NCBI GenBank assembly: GCA_002914845.1
Contig: JXTC01000425.1
Span: forward strand, 97,500-161,499
Direction: 5' to 3'
Origin: Trema orientale
Taxonomy: Eukaryota; Streptophyta; Magnoliopsida; Rosales; Cannabaceae
Length of the DNA stretch: 64,000 nt
In this document: in pieces, positions 12,901 to 23,399 of the stretch
Layout of the letters: the number at the start of each line of letters is the position of its first letter
Numbering within the stretch: position 1 is the stretch's first letter
Made by a program: the position numbers and the translations under genes
The notes under the pieces: generated by a model
Seen by the model: the letters and a program-made list of their open reading frames with translations, nothing else
Databases searched by the model: none
What the model was told of the DNA's origin: nothing

Positions 12901-13191
12901 GGTATGTGATTCTGAATTTTACTAGTAGTCCTGACGAGTACTATTTTACAAAGAAGCTCCCTCTTTATTTGGTTCTTAAAAAAATGGATCGTACATGGTT
13001 AATTGGAAACTATATACATGAAGTATTTCTTTCCTTTAAAAAAGAACAAAAAAAATTGATATAATTTCTCCTTCGATCTCTAACTAGTTTTCTCATTTGT
13101 CAATATCAGATACCAGGCGGATAGTACAATATCAGTGGTCACAGCAGGTCCAAGCATGAATAACTACATGCCTGTAGGATGGTTGCCATGA
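6993..13191 (+). CDS. SEP3: SEPALLATA3/AGL9-type MIKC MADS-box transcription factor (8 coding exons)
   Basis: Nuclear floral homeotic factor; SEP3 proteins bridge MADS complexes on CArG boxes in whorls 2-4 and the floral meristem. Exons: 6993-7177, 9675-9753, 11443-11510, 11671-11770, 12199-12240, 12366-12407, 12662-12801, 13110-13191. All introns are GT-AG and all joins are in phase, giving 245 aa. The MADS domain (about residues 1-60) starts [20 protein letters not shown] and reads as canonical SEP3. The I region follows, with [20 protein letters not shown]. The K domain (about 90-175) includes [20 protein letters not shown]. The C terminus carries both SEP motifs: [15 protein letters not shown] and, at the end, [10 protein letters not shown]. 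The start is fixed by the family N terminus. Length fits the family (about 240-250 aa). No defect is seen, so it should be functional. Subfamily assignment rests on motif recall, not on a tree. Confidence 0.93.
7178..9674 (+). other. SEP3 intron 1 (about 2.5 kb)
   Basis: It begins GGTATATATA after the MADS-domain exon and ends TGTACAG before the I-region exon. T-rich, with no coding sequence or recognisable transposon. A long first intron is normal in SEP genes and often holds regulatory sites; I could not pick out a convincing CArG box by eye. The open frame that runs from the ATG into this intron (to 7,340) is read-through, not a gene. Confidence 0.7.
9754..11442 (+). other. SEP3 intron 2 (about 1.7 kb) with tandem repeats
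   Basis: Holds a 33-bp perfect-looking tandem duplication at about 9,824-9,890 (unit includes TACGTTGAGTTTGAAGATAT). It also holds a purine-rich repeat block at about 10,700-10,930 in which TTAAAGTTGATACATAGTGA and the following GAGAGAAAATGAGAGAGAA sequence recur. The block lies between TGTTTGGTTTTGCAAG (about 10,674) and GTTCCAAACAAGC (about 11,118), so it may be a degenerate TIR element. One ambiguous base is at 10,604. Confidence 0.6.
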
Positions 13192-14766
13192 AAATAAGAT
13201 AATCATTATGGTCAGCCTTGTTATAATATGGTTTCTTGTTGTTTAAGACGTACGTTATATATATATATATATATATATATTGCCAATGGACCATTTGTAT
13301 TGGCGATTTTATGATGTTATAACCCGGCACCGTTAAGGGCACTATGAGTAATATGGTGTGTCATGTGTGCGTGCTCAAGCAAATACTGTTGTTCTCTTTG
13401 TTTTAGCGATTACAGGCTTGCTTCAGTATTAATAATTGCTGTTTGTGTGTATTAATTAAAGACTCTAAATCCATGTGTATGGTTTTGCATTTCCCAATTT
13501 TGCATCGAATGTAGCCATATAAGTTTCAATTTTAGACCGGAATTTTTGGACCGGTATAAAAGAGTTTGACTGAGAAATTAGCTTCGCGGTACCAGTAAAT
13601 GTTTAATATTAATGGACAATGCTTGACCTATCAACTTCTGTTCCAAATTTTTAATACCAACATATGCATATGTGATTTGTCACCACTTAATTAGTGATAA
13701 TGTTCAATCTATTTGTGGTAAATTTTAACACATTAATTAGATAATGACAATTTATATTTAACATGTGTTAGTACAAAAAATTTGGTGCAAAAATTGGGAT
13801 ACATAGGATTATCTAATATTAATAGTTTTCACAACATGTAACGACATTACTCGCACAAATTTATTCGAAAAAGGACAGTTGATGCAAAAAGCCCTAATAT
13901 CATGATATTGGACTCATTTCACGGCCCACATATACACCAGGCTAGAATACGATACATATAGAGATGGTTACATGGGGGCATCGTGGCCCAAATAAGAGTT
14001 CGGCCTTTTAGAAGATAAATGACTTTTTTTGTTTGATAGACGAGTTACGAAGATAAATGACTTACTGAAGTTAAAAGTTGATACTTTCGTTTTTTAATAA
14101 ACGAGTTACGATCTACTGGTCCCCTTATTTAATCCATTTAATCGTTTTCCACCTATAATCTTTTTTTTTTTTTGTTGATAATATTTCCCCCTATAATTTG
14201 GTTGGCAATATCATAGTTATATTTATACACCTGCTTATCCAAATGTACACAGAGAGCGGCCCGGAAGCGTATCCTAAAATTGAAGCTTATCTTTAACAAC
14301 TAGCATCTGCAAAAGGCATGTTATAAACATGCCATGTCAAATTTGGGCAAGGAGGGAAATCGCATATTGAATTTAGCATAAATTATAACATGAGCTATTT
14401 TTCATTCCAAGTATAATACAAAGAATAGAACATTCTTAATATTAGCATGAGCTCTAAACTTATAACATTGTTATATAATAAGTAGATAGACGGTAGATAT
14501 ATGATATGATAATAATTAATAATAGTGTGAAAATACTTTTTTACAAATAAAAATAATATTTAAATACAGATATCATTTATTTTAGCATGATAACATTAGA
14601 GCACAAGCGACAAACATATGAAATTTAATATGTCCTGATAAATTTACCGCTGACACTTTCTTTTTTCCAGAATAAACACATTGACATTGGAGATGGTCAA
14701 AGCATAAAAGTGGCTCAACGCTGCTCTCTTACACCAAGTACATTCATGCCCTTCTTTTCCTATTAG
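13192..14766. other. SEP3 3' flank and intergenic DNA
   Basis: Begins with the SEP3 3' UTR; an (AT)n tract is at about 13,255-13,280. The polyadenylation site is not assigned. No other gene is seen up to the Copia LTR. Confidence 0.45.
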
Positions 14767-15170
14767 TGAAAAATAGAGAAAACAGAGATTTTGTTTTGTG
14801 TTTGGTTAACTTGAAAACACGAGAAAATTTGATAGAAAATACGTCATTTGATAGAAAATAAGTCTCTCATCTGTGTTAATGAGAGCTCTCTAGATTGCTC
14901 ATATATATAGAGTAATTACAATGTATTAAGCTTGTTAAACATGATCCACATAATTCGGACCTCTTAGCTACTTTGTTGAACAAATTCAATAGATTATACT
15001 AATAGCCTAACTAACAGAGGTTGCTACAAGCTTCTGGACACCATTGAACACGACTGGTATAGAGGTGAGTCAGTAGCTCTAGATACCCTTGAACACGGCT
15101 AGTGTGGAGATGAGTCATAGATACTGACGTGGCAATGCACTAGACTATTGATTGGTCAAGTTGCTTAACA
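14767..15170 (-). repeat. Element A, 3' LTR (element sense)
   Basis: 404 bp, TG...CA. It contains a local duplication of the word GATAGAAAATA that is single in the other LTR, which explains most of the length difference. Confidence 0.9.
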
Positions 15171-15442
15171 TCCCCCCTCAAACGAAAAGAGGAGACAACC
15201 ACTTGAATTTTATCATGCAGATGTAAGACCCGAGCTATAGACATAGGTTTGGTAAAAAAATCTGTGACTTGATCGCGTGTAGGAACAAATCAAATCTCAA
15301 GATCACTGACTTTGTCAGGAACAAAGTGAATGTCAATCTCAATGTACTTAGTATATTGATGAAAAACTAGATTGGCAGCTAGTGCTGCAACTCTCTGATT
15401 ATCGCACCAAATAATAGGCCGCTCAATGCCAAGCAACCAAGT

Positions 15443-16949
15443 TCAGCAAGCAATGTCTTCAGCCAAACAAGTTCGGCTGTGATATGAGCAAGAGCTCTGT
15501 ACTTGACTCTGTACTGGACTGAGCAATGACAACTTGTTTCTTAGAACTTCGAGAGACCAAGTTACAACCAAGATAGGTACAATAACCATTTCTTTAGCAT
15601 CTATCATCAGGATAACTTGCTCAATTAGCATCTGAAAAGCCAACGAGCTGCAATGACTTAGACGCTTTAAAAGAACGCCATAATGGATAATACCTTTGAG
15701 ATACCACAAGACTCGTTTGCAAGCTTGCCAATATGTATCAGTAGGAGTTTGAAGAAATTGATTGAGCTTACTCACAGTATAGGAGATATCAGGCCAAGTG
15801 ATTGTGACATACTGTAAAGTACTGATTGTGCTTCAATATAATGTAGGATTGGACATAGGATCACCATCAGCTTTAGACAAAATCTTATGTGAAATAGCTG
15901 TGTAGGTAGAGGTTTAGCAGTATCCATGTGAACTTTTTAAAGTACATCAGCAATGTATTTGGCCTGTGATAAGAAAAGACTAGTTGCATCTCGATGTGCT
16001 TCAATTCCCAAGAAATAGTGTAAGGAACCTAAGTCCTTGAGAGCAAAACTGGAGTTGAGATCCTTTACCAGATTTGAGAAAACTACACTGTTGTTGCCAG
16101 TGATCACAATATCATCTACATAGACCAAAAGAAGCAAAACAACTCCATTAGACTTGTAGATAAACAAAAAAAGTCTCAGATTTGGAGATGGAGAAATCCC
16201 ACCGCAATAGAGCAATTTGTAACCTCTCAAACCAAGCACAATGAGCTTGTTTGAGATCATACAATATTTTTATTAATTTGCATACATGATTTGGAGAGTG
16301 AGGATCAATGAACCCCTCAGGTTGCAACATATACATATCTTATTGCAGTACACCATTGAGAAAAGTATTATTAATGTCGAGTTGTCTAAGCTCCCAACCT
16401 TGAGTAATGGCCAAAGTCAACACAACACGAACTATAATAGGCTTCATGATAGGACTATAAGTTTCTGAGAAATCTACTCCAAGATTTTGGGGAAGTCTTT
16501 TAGCTAATAATCGTGCCTTGTAGTGGTTGATAGTACCATCAGGATTAAATTTCAACTTGAATACCCACTTGTTCCCAACTGTATTATAACGGGAATGAAA
16601 TGGAACTAATTTCCAAGCGTTGTTTTGTTGCAAAGCCCTTAAACTCAGATTGCATAGCTACATGCCATTTGACATCACTAATTGCCTGCTCAACAGAAGT
16701 GGGTTCTACTGGTCCTGGAGTAAAAGATAATGGATGCTTTGCAACAAAAACTTTTGTTTTATAAATACCATTCTTGATTCTTGCAATCATAGGGTGAGTA
16801 TTCTGAACTAGAGCTAGATTAGGTGAAGCTGCTATCATAGACTCAAAGATTGGGATGGCTTGAGTAATTAGATCAAGAGTATCTGATTGAGATAGAGAGA
16901 TTGAATTAGCTGCTGTATGTCTGGAATCAGGATGAGAAGAACTTGACAT
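15443..16949 (-). pseudogene. Element A reverse transcriptase and RNase H remnant
   Basis: Reverse-transcriptase segments are spread over several frames. The catalytic YVDD motif is intact at 16,111-16,122 within VYVDDIVITGN. The connection/RNase H region follows as WQACKRVLWYLKG near 15,700. Frameshifts and stops mean no functional polyprotein. Confidence 0.85.
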
Positions 16950-17479
16950 AAAGGAAGAAGAGCATGCTTCTTCGACAAGACAAACACTTGCTGAAATAGG
17001 AATAATGCCAAATTGAATTACTTTCTAAGGACCTGTTTCATTGTTAGACTGAAAAGAAGTAGAAAGAGTAGAGCTAGACACACTTGAATTTGGAGAAATT
17101 GTCTTATGTAGAAATAGTTCAGAATATGGAAAATCAAGTTCATTAAAACACCACATTTCTAGAAACATAAACTTGACCTGTGAGATGCAGACATATATAT
17201 ATATATATCCCTTATGAGCTTAACTATAACCCAAGAAAAGATATTTTTATGATCTAAAATCTAATTTGTGAGAGTTGTAAGGTCTGAGGTAAGGGAAACA
17301 TGTACAACTAAAGACTTTCAGGAGCTTATAGTTAGGTTTATGATAATAGAGTTTTTCTAAAGGTGAAAAATTTAGCAAGACTGATGTAGATAACGTATTT
17401 ATAAGATAAAATGAGGTTTAAAAAGGTTCTCACAAATAAATAAGTGGCATAGAACCTTGAGCTCAGAGAGTTAGACCAA

Positions 17480-18304
17480 GCTCAACAATGTGTCGGTGTT
17501 TACGTTCGGCTCTACTATTTTGTTGATGTTCATAAGGACATGGATGACAAAATGTGATTCCATTTTGTGACAGAAACTGTTTAAAGGGCCTATACTCGCC
17601 TCCCCAGTCTGTTTGAACACTAAGAATGTGTTTATTTAAGTTTTTTCAATCAAAACTTTGAACTATTTAAAGACATCTATTGCTTCAGATTTAGACTTTA
17701 AGGGATAAATCCATGTGAACTAAGAGTAATAATCTATAACATGGATATAATATCTAAACCCATAACTGGATAAGATAGGTGCATGACCCTAGATATAAGA
17801 GTATTTTAATTCTAAAGATGCTGATGCTTTAAAAGTAGATTGTGGATGTGGTAAGACATTGCTTTTACCAAATTGACATGCTGAACAAAAATCAGGAGTT
17901 TTATTCATTGCTGAAACTGAAGTACATGAGTTTAGAAGCTGTTGCAGGACTTTCACAGAGGGATGACTAAGATGTTTGTGCCAAAGATTACACTTAGAAT
18001 TGACACGACCAAACTGAACAGAACCACTGGTACAAGTTACAGAGTGCATTTGGCACTTATTTAACTGATTACAAACAGAAGACTCATATGTACAATCATT
18101 TGAATTAGACAAACAAGATGACAATGCAATATTCTTAACAGGTTGATTGAAAGCATAGAGACCATCCTTAAGCATCCCTTTGAAAAGCACATTTCCTGTG
18201 ATTTTGTCCTTCACAAGACACATTTGGGAATGAAATTCAACAAAGATGTTATTATCAGCTGTTAATTTCGAAATGCTTACTAAACTTTTAGCAATTTTTG
18301 GCAC
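17480..18304 (-). pseudogene. Element A GAG-pre-integrase and integrase remnant
   Basis: A 171-aa frame (18,304-17,789) holds the HHCC zinc-binding region: LWHKHLSHPS and FCSACQFGKS. Further downstream on the same strand, near 17,490-17,560, the integrase tail motif QQNSRAERKHRHIVE is visible in another frame. The catalytic core is interrupted. Confidence 0.78.
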
Positions 18305-18540
18305 ATGAAGAACATTTTTAAAATGTAAACATGAATTTGAAGCTGTAATTGGTAAAGTAGTATGAATTATATGAGAAATACTTAAACTCTTACCATTCCC
18401 AATCGTGAGCTTCTCTTGACCAATATAGTCAGTTTTCAGAGTGAAATTATCCAGATCAGTAGTGACATGGTTTGTGGCCCTACTATCTGCATACTAACTG
18501 GGATCAATTACTCCCTCTGGTGAAGCTAAGAAAGCAGCAG

Positions 18541-19419
18541 CTACTGAGCCATTTGAGCCTTTGTTTTCACCATTGGAGCAAGAATTGGAAGATGCTTGGA
18601 AACTTTCATCCATTCGGTACTAGTAATTAAAAGCAATGTGACCTTGTTTGCCACATATCTGACAAAAAGTTTGTTGCTAGAACTTCGTCCACCATTTTTT
18701 CCATGGCCATGACCTCTGGAGGATTGACCATGACCATGACCCCTATTGCCAGAATGATCACCACCTCGAGTAGAGTAATTTGTAGAAGGATTAGCAATGT
18801 TCATAGCAGCATGATGTTGTTCAATTCGCGTTTCTTGATTTAGCAACAGAGAATACACTTCTTTGATTCAATTTTCCATTTGAGTGACGAGTGGTAATGC
18901 GCCACACAATTGGATCATAGTCTGAATCCAACCAGCAAGTGCGTGTATTACCAGATCCTCATCCTTAATCATATAGCCAGCCATAACACACTGATCAACT
19001 AGATTTTCAAGCTTTGCCAAATAATCAGACATGGTAAGATTGCCTTTCTTCAGTCCTTGCAGCTTCATTTTCAATTGAAAAAAGCTTTGCGCAAGAACAA
19101 GTAGTGAAGAGATGTTTGAGTGTACTCTGGAGTTCAGCTGAAATAGCACAATGCACCACATAGCTAAGAATAATTGGAGACAGAGATGACAAGATCCAGC
19201 TTAGCAGAAGTTGATCTTCTCGATTCCACTACTCAAATTCTGGATTTGGTATCTGAATCTTGACACCATTAACATCACATAAAGATACAAACTCAGCTGG
19301 ATATCTCTTTGTGCCAAGAAGATAACCAGCAACACCATAACTCGAACTGCTAGAATCACCTGAGATTTCCACACCAAATATTTGCTCCGATCAAGCTTGA
19401 CAGAAAGAGCAGTGCTCAA
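18541..19419 (-). pseudogene. Element A gag remnant
   Basis: Minus-strand fragments match the Copia gag layout, with the UBN2-like region SDYLAKLENLVDQCVMAGY followed by a Gly/His/Ser-rich stretch. A zinc knuckle reading CQICGKQGH lies near 18,620-18,690, but its last cysteine is replaced by tyrosine and followed by a stop. Frameshifts separate the pieces. Confidence 0.75.
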
Positions 19420-19542
19420 AGTTGTGGTGAATGATAAGCAAGAGTTGGTATGCTATAACGAGCTTAAACTAGCTGAGATTGAAGAAGATCCACTAGACGA
19501 GGAAGATGATTCACCAGGCTCTATTCTTGCTCTGATACCAAG

Positions 19543-19919
19543 TGAAAAATAAAGATTTGATTTTGTGTTTGGCTAGCTTGAAAACACGAGAAAATTTGAT
19601 AGAAAATAAGTTTCTCATCTGTGTTAATGAGAGCTCTCTAGATTGCTTATATATATAGAGCAATTACAATGTATTAAGCTTGTTAAACACGATCGACATA
19701 ATTTGGATCTCCTAGCTACTCTGTTGAACAGACTCAACAGATTATACTAACAACCTAACTAATAGAGGTTGCTGCAAGCTTCTGGACACCATTGAACATG
19801 GCTGGTATGGAGATGAGTCAACAGCTCTGGATACCTTTGAACACGGCTGGTGTGGAGATGAGTTATAGACTACTGATGTGGCAATACATTCGACTGTTGA
19901 TCAGTTAAGTTGCTTAACA
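19543..19919 (-). repeat. Element A, 5' LTR (element sense)
   Basis: 377 bp, TG...CA, abutting the primer-binding site at 19,529-19,540. It aligns end to end with the copy at 14,767. Confidence 0.9.
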
Positions 19920-22900
19920 CTGTTAGTACAAACAAGAACATAAGGGAATGTTCTAACTTCTATGGCGTCAAATTGCACTGGTAGGGTGTTAAATAATAGT
20001 GTACTATCTCTCGTGTATAGAACTGAATGTCTTTCAACGCAATAGCAATAGCTTGGCCCACCAGAATCTGGGCTACGTGAGCTGGGATATACCCCCGTCC
20101 AAGTTAAGGAAATTGAAATAAACGGTAGGAATTTTGACTTAAATGACTTTTTTAAGAGTTATTTGAATAATGACTTTCTCATAGTATTTTAGTGTTATAC
20201 GTCTCTGACGGATGGTCATACAATTTGTAATTATTGATTAGTCTTAGAAAATTTATAATTTTATAGTCATAAATTGTATAATCCCACATCATATAATTTG
20301 TGACACTGCTAGAAATGCCAATTCGGAAAAGACTACTAAAAAAATCATTTTGTTCTAAATTAGTACTATCCAGGTCAATTTCTCTCCGGATTAGGGGTTC
20401 GTCCAAGTTAGGGGCCCAGAAGACAGGATAATGACGTGCCTCGGTAGCCACCTTAGCAATTAGCACCCAAACTTGGGCTACCAAGAGCCCAGAATAATGT
20501 TTTAGATGGGCCATAGAAAGGTTGGGATCGGCCTATAATACCTAGTTTACATTTGTTGAGTTACTTTCTTTCTCATTTTTTTAAGTTTTTTTTTCTTTTC
20601 TTTTTTTTTTTTTTTTCATAGAAGAGGTTCTAATTATCTACCCTACCTTTACTGACAATTAAAAGAGTTCAAAAGGACCCTTGTATACATTTTTTTTCAC
20701 TTCTCTTATGAGAGAAGAGCCTTACAAAGTTCTTTTTCTTTTTCTTTTATAAAAGAAAATGCTTTTGATTGCAAAAAAAAGAAAAGAAATGCAGACGTAA
20801 TCAAACAAGATACGACTACCCTTCATGTTTTTAAGAACAAAAAATAAAACTAGCGAAAAATTTATGTACAATAGTCATAAAGAAAAATTATGAACTATCT
20901 ATTCAAGTCCTATGCAAATAATGCTCTCCCACTAAAGTTGATGAAAAATTTAAAGGAACATAAGTTGACGAAAATTTTAAATGTTGTATATTTTTTTCCC
21001 TTAAATCATATATTTCTCGCATCTTCAATCTTTTTCAAGCAATATGTACTTTTGATATTAGCTTATGTTTGGTGTACTTGCCATACTATATATATAGATA
21101 TTATATATGTTGTATAGTATAATTATAGTATAACTAATATACCAAATACTCTATGTTTATTGATAATTTTATATTGTTTAATCTGTCATACACGATTCTT
21201 TGAAATAATAACAAAGATGATATGTTGGCATACTTAACTACAGGAATGGAGCTATTCAGGGGCAATTGCGTCCCGTAGATTTTTGAAAAAAAATTCTTAT
21301 ATATAATATGTATAACATATATATATATATATGAAATAAAAAGTTATTGGAGAGTAGGAGCTTATGAAAATACATTAGAGGAAATTTAATTTTTTATGGT
21401 ATTTTTCAAGAAAAAAATTGTAAAATCTCGGGATTTGAAATTGTTTTGAAAAATCTCGAATTTAATTATAAAAATACATCTTTTAAAAGTATTTACAAAA
21501 ATTACCACTTTTTATTAGTTGATGAGATACTTAAGGTAACTAGTCGAGTTACCTAAAGTAATTGATCAGTTACTTCAAGTAACTGAATTAATTATCTTAA
21601 GTAACTTAATAGTTATCTCGAGTACCAATGAGAATACCAATTTTGAAGAAAAAATAGTATTTTTCTAAATATTTTTAAAGGTTTTATTTTGCTAATAGAA
21701 ATTTTAAAAAGTGATATTTTTCTAAATCAGTCAAAATTTTAAAAAAAAAAAAAATCAACCATCAGGGATTTTTTAATTTTTAGTACTTTGTACTTGGAAT
21801 TTTGTAAGAAGCTCAATACATTATTTATTTGGCTAAGTATCACCTTCCATCCCAAGGCTCATCTGCCCATATCAGTATATTAACTCACTCTACTATTTTT
21901 AAGGAGAAATTAGAGTCGTTGTCCTTTTTTTACACTTAGTTTAATAAATATCTATTTTTCTCTTTTTATAGCTAAATTATTTAGTATACGTATTTCAACA
22001 CTCGGTGTATCCATATTTTTTATACTAATTATATTAGTTTTTATACTGGATATATAATATTTTACACTTGGTATAATTACTGATATATCGATTAATTTTA
22101 CTACAGTATTTAATTGCAAATTGACATTTACTTAAAATGGGTCCAAATTTGGTCATTTTGTTATGAGTCCTAGTTTAAGCTAGAGTGCACTTTGGAGCAA
22201 AAGTGATACAAAATAGAAAGGTTATGTAATAAACAAGAGATAAAAATAAATAAAAGGAAGAAAGCAATATGCCACTAAAGTAAATAAAAATTAAGATTCC
22301 AAAACATAGAAAACAAAATTTTCTAAATCACCTAATTTGGGAATATAATAGATTAATACAATTGAGAACTTATTTATAGCTTAGTAGATTCCTAATTAAT
22401 TTTTATTACAAAAGATAAGTAGATAATACTACTGATGAATGACAATTTAGTCGCCTATTTGTATTAATGATGAGGTCATTATACAATATAAAAATATATA
22501 AGAAATAATTGTAATGTGTCAAAATTAATTATATCATTTTAATACTTTTTTTATGCTATTATCTTATTTGAATATTTTTGCTTTTTGCATTCAAAAAAAA
22601 AACTTTTGCTTTTTCATTAGGCCATGCATGCCCCACTAAGTTTTAGGTCTGACTTTGTCCTTCGTATGAGAAATTATTAAATAATAAAAAAATAGTCTAT
22701 ATAGATCTTTAAATATTATTTTCTCTTTTTTCTAATTATTTAGTTCTTTTTCTTTTTCTTTTTGTCACTATTTCATCTTATATATATATATGTATATATA
22801 TATAAATTATTTTCGTCTTTGTCCTTGTCGCCTCTAAAATAAAGGAGTAAAAGTAAAGAATATTTAATATAATGCGTGTGAATATGAGGACTCTTTAACT

Positions 22901-23170
22901 CTCAAATTTCAAGAACGTCTATACAATATAAACTCCACCCAATGTGGCATTTATGGCTTTATATATGGCAGAATGATACTTTCATATTTTTATTTTCTAA
23001 TATATCATTGTCATGTGGAGTATGGACCATTAAATATATACATATGGCTCTACATCCCTCGATTCCTGCCTTTCTTTCTGTTGTCTCTTACTTCTAATTA
23101 TTTTTCAAAAATAATAAATGAGATAGATAGTGGACTACTTTTTCAAACCACTGCACGTGATCATTATAAA
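19920..23170. other. Intergenic, no gene seen
   Basis: AT-rich DNA with pyrimidine tracts near 20,580-20,620 and scattered AAAATACCACTTTT-like words at 21,470-21,740 resembling the 2.95-3.27 kb block. A 111-aa minus frame at 20,179-20,514 has no family resemblance. Nothing else is supported. Confidence 0.45.
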
Positions 23171-23171
23171 T

Positions 23172-23325
23172 ACGTTTGGTATACGATTCAAATCCTATTC
23201 TACAACTTTAGAAACAACTTTCATATAGAAAGTTAGTAAAATAAAATATTTGTTCTATCAATTTTCTACATGAAAGTTATTTCTGAATTTGTAGAATAGG
23301 ATTCGGATCCTATACCAAACGCGCT
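23172..23325. mobile_element. Short MITE, copy 1
   Basis: A 154-bp element with about 35-bp terminal inverted repeats: CGTTTGGTATACGATTCAAA at the left, and TCGGATCCTATACCAAACGC at the right as its complement. Both arms contain the CCTATTCTAC word. Non-coding. A related copy is at 26,704-26,819. Confidence 0.75.
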
Positions 23326-23399
23326 CTATATAACTCTCTTCTATTCGCTTTTGTTTTTTTTTTTGGCTTAAATAAGTAGTAAAATGACAATATCAACTC

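Larger units (their letters stand above)
14767..19919 (-). mobile_element. Copia element A, full-length but dead
   Basis: A 5.15-kb Ty1/Copia element on the minus strand. The LTRs (14,767-15,170 and 19,543-19,919) both run TG...CA and differ by roughly 10% by eye plus a short internal duplication in the left copy, so insertion is not recent. A primer-binding site complementary to initiator tRNA-Met (TGGTATCAGAGC on the minus strand) is at 19,529-19,540. A polypurine tract (TTTGAGGGGGGA) abuts the left LTR. Order on the minus strand is gag, integrase, reverse transcriptase, RNase H, as in Copia. Stops and frameshifts break every part. No perfect 5-bp target duplication is seen (ATTAG against CTGTT). 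Confidence 0.92.

Noticed and set aside
14762-19924. A target duplication for Copia element A
   Set aside because: The flanking 5-mers (ATTAG and CTGTT) do not match. A nearby TTAG on the right is offset by three bases and is not convincing.
20030-20520. Possible inverted repeat around GGCCCACCAGAATCTGGGCT
   Set aside because: The matching on the far side is limited to short GGGCT/AGCCC words, so I could not define element ends.
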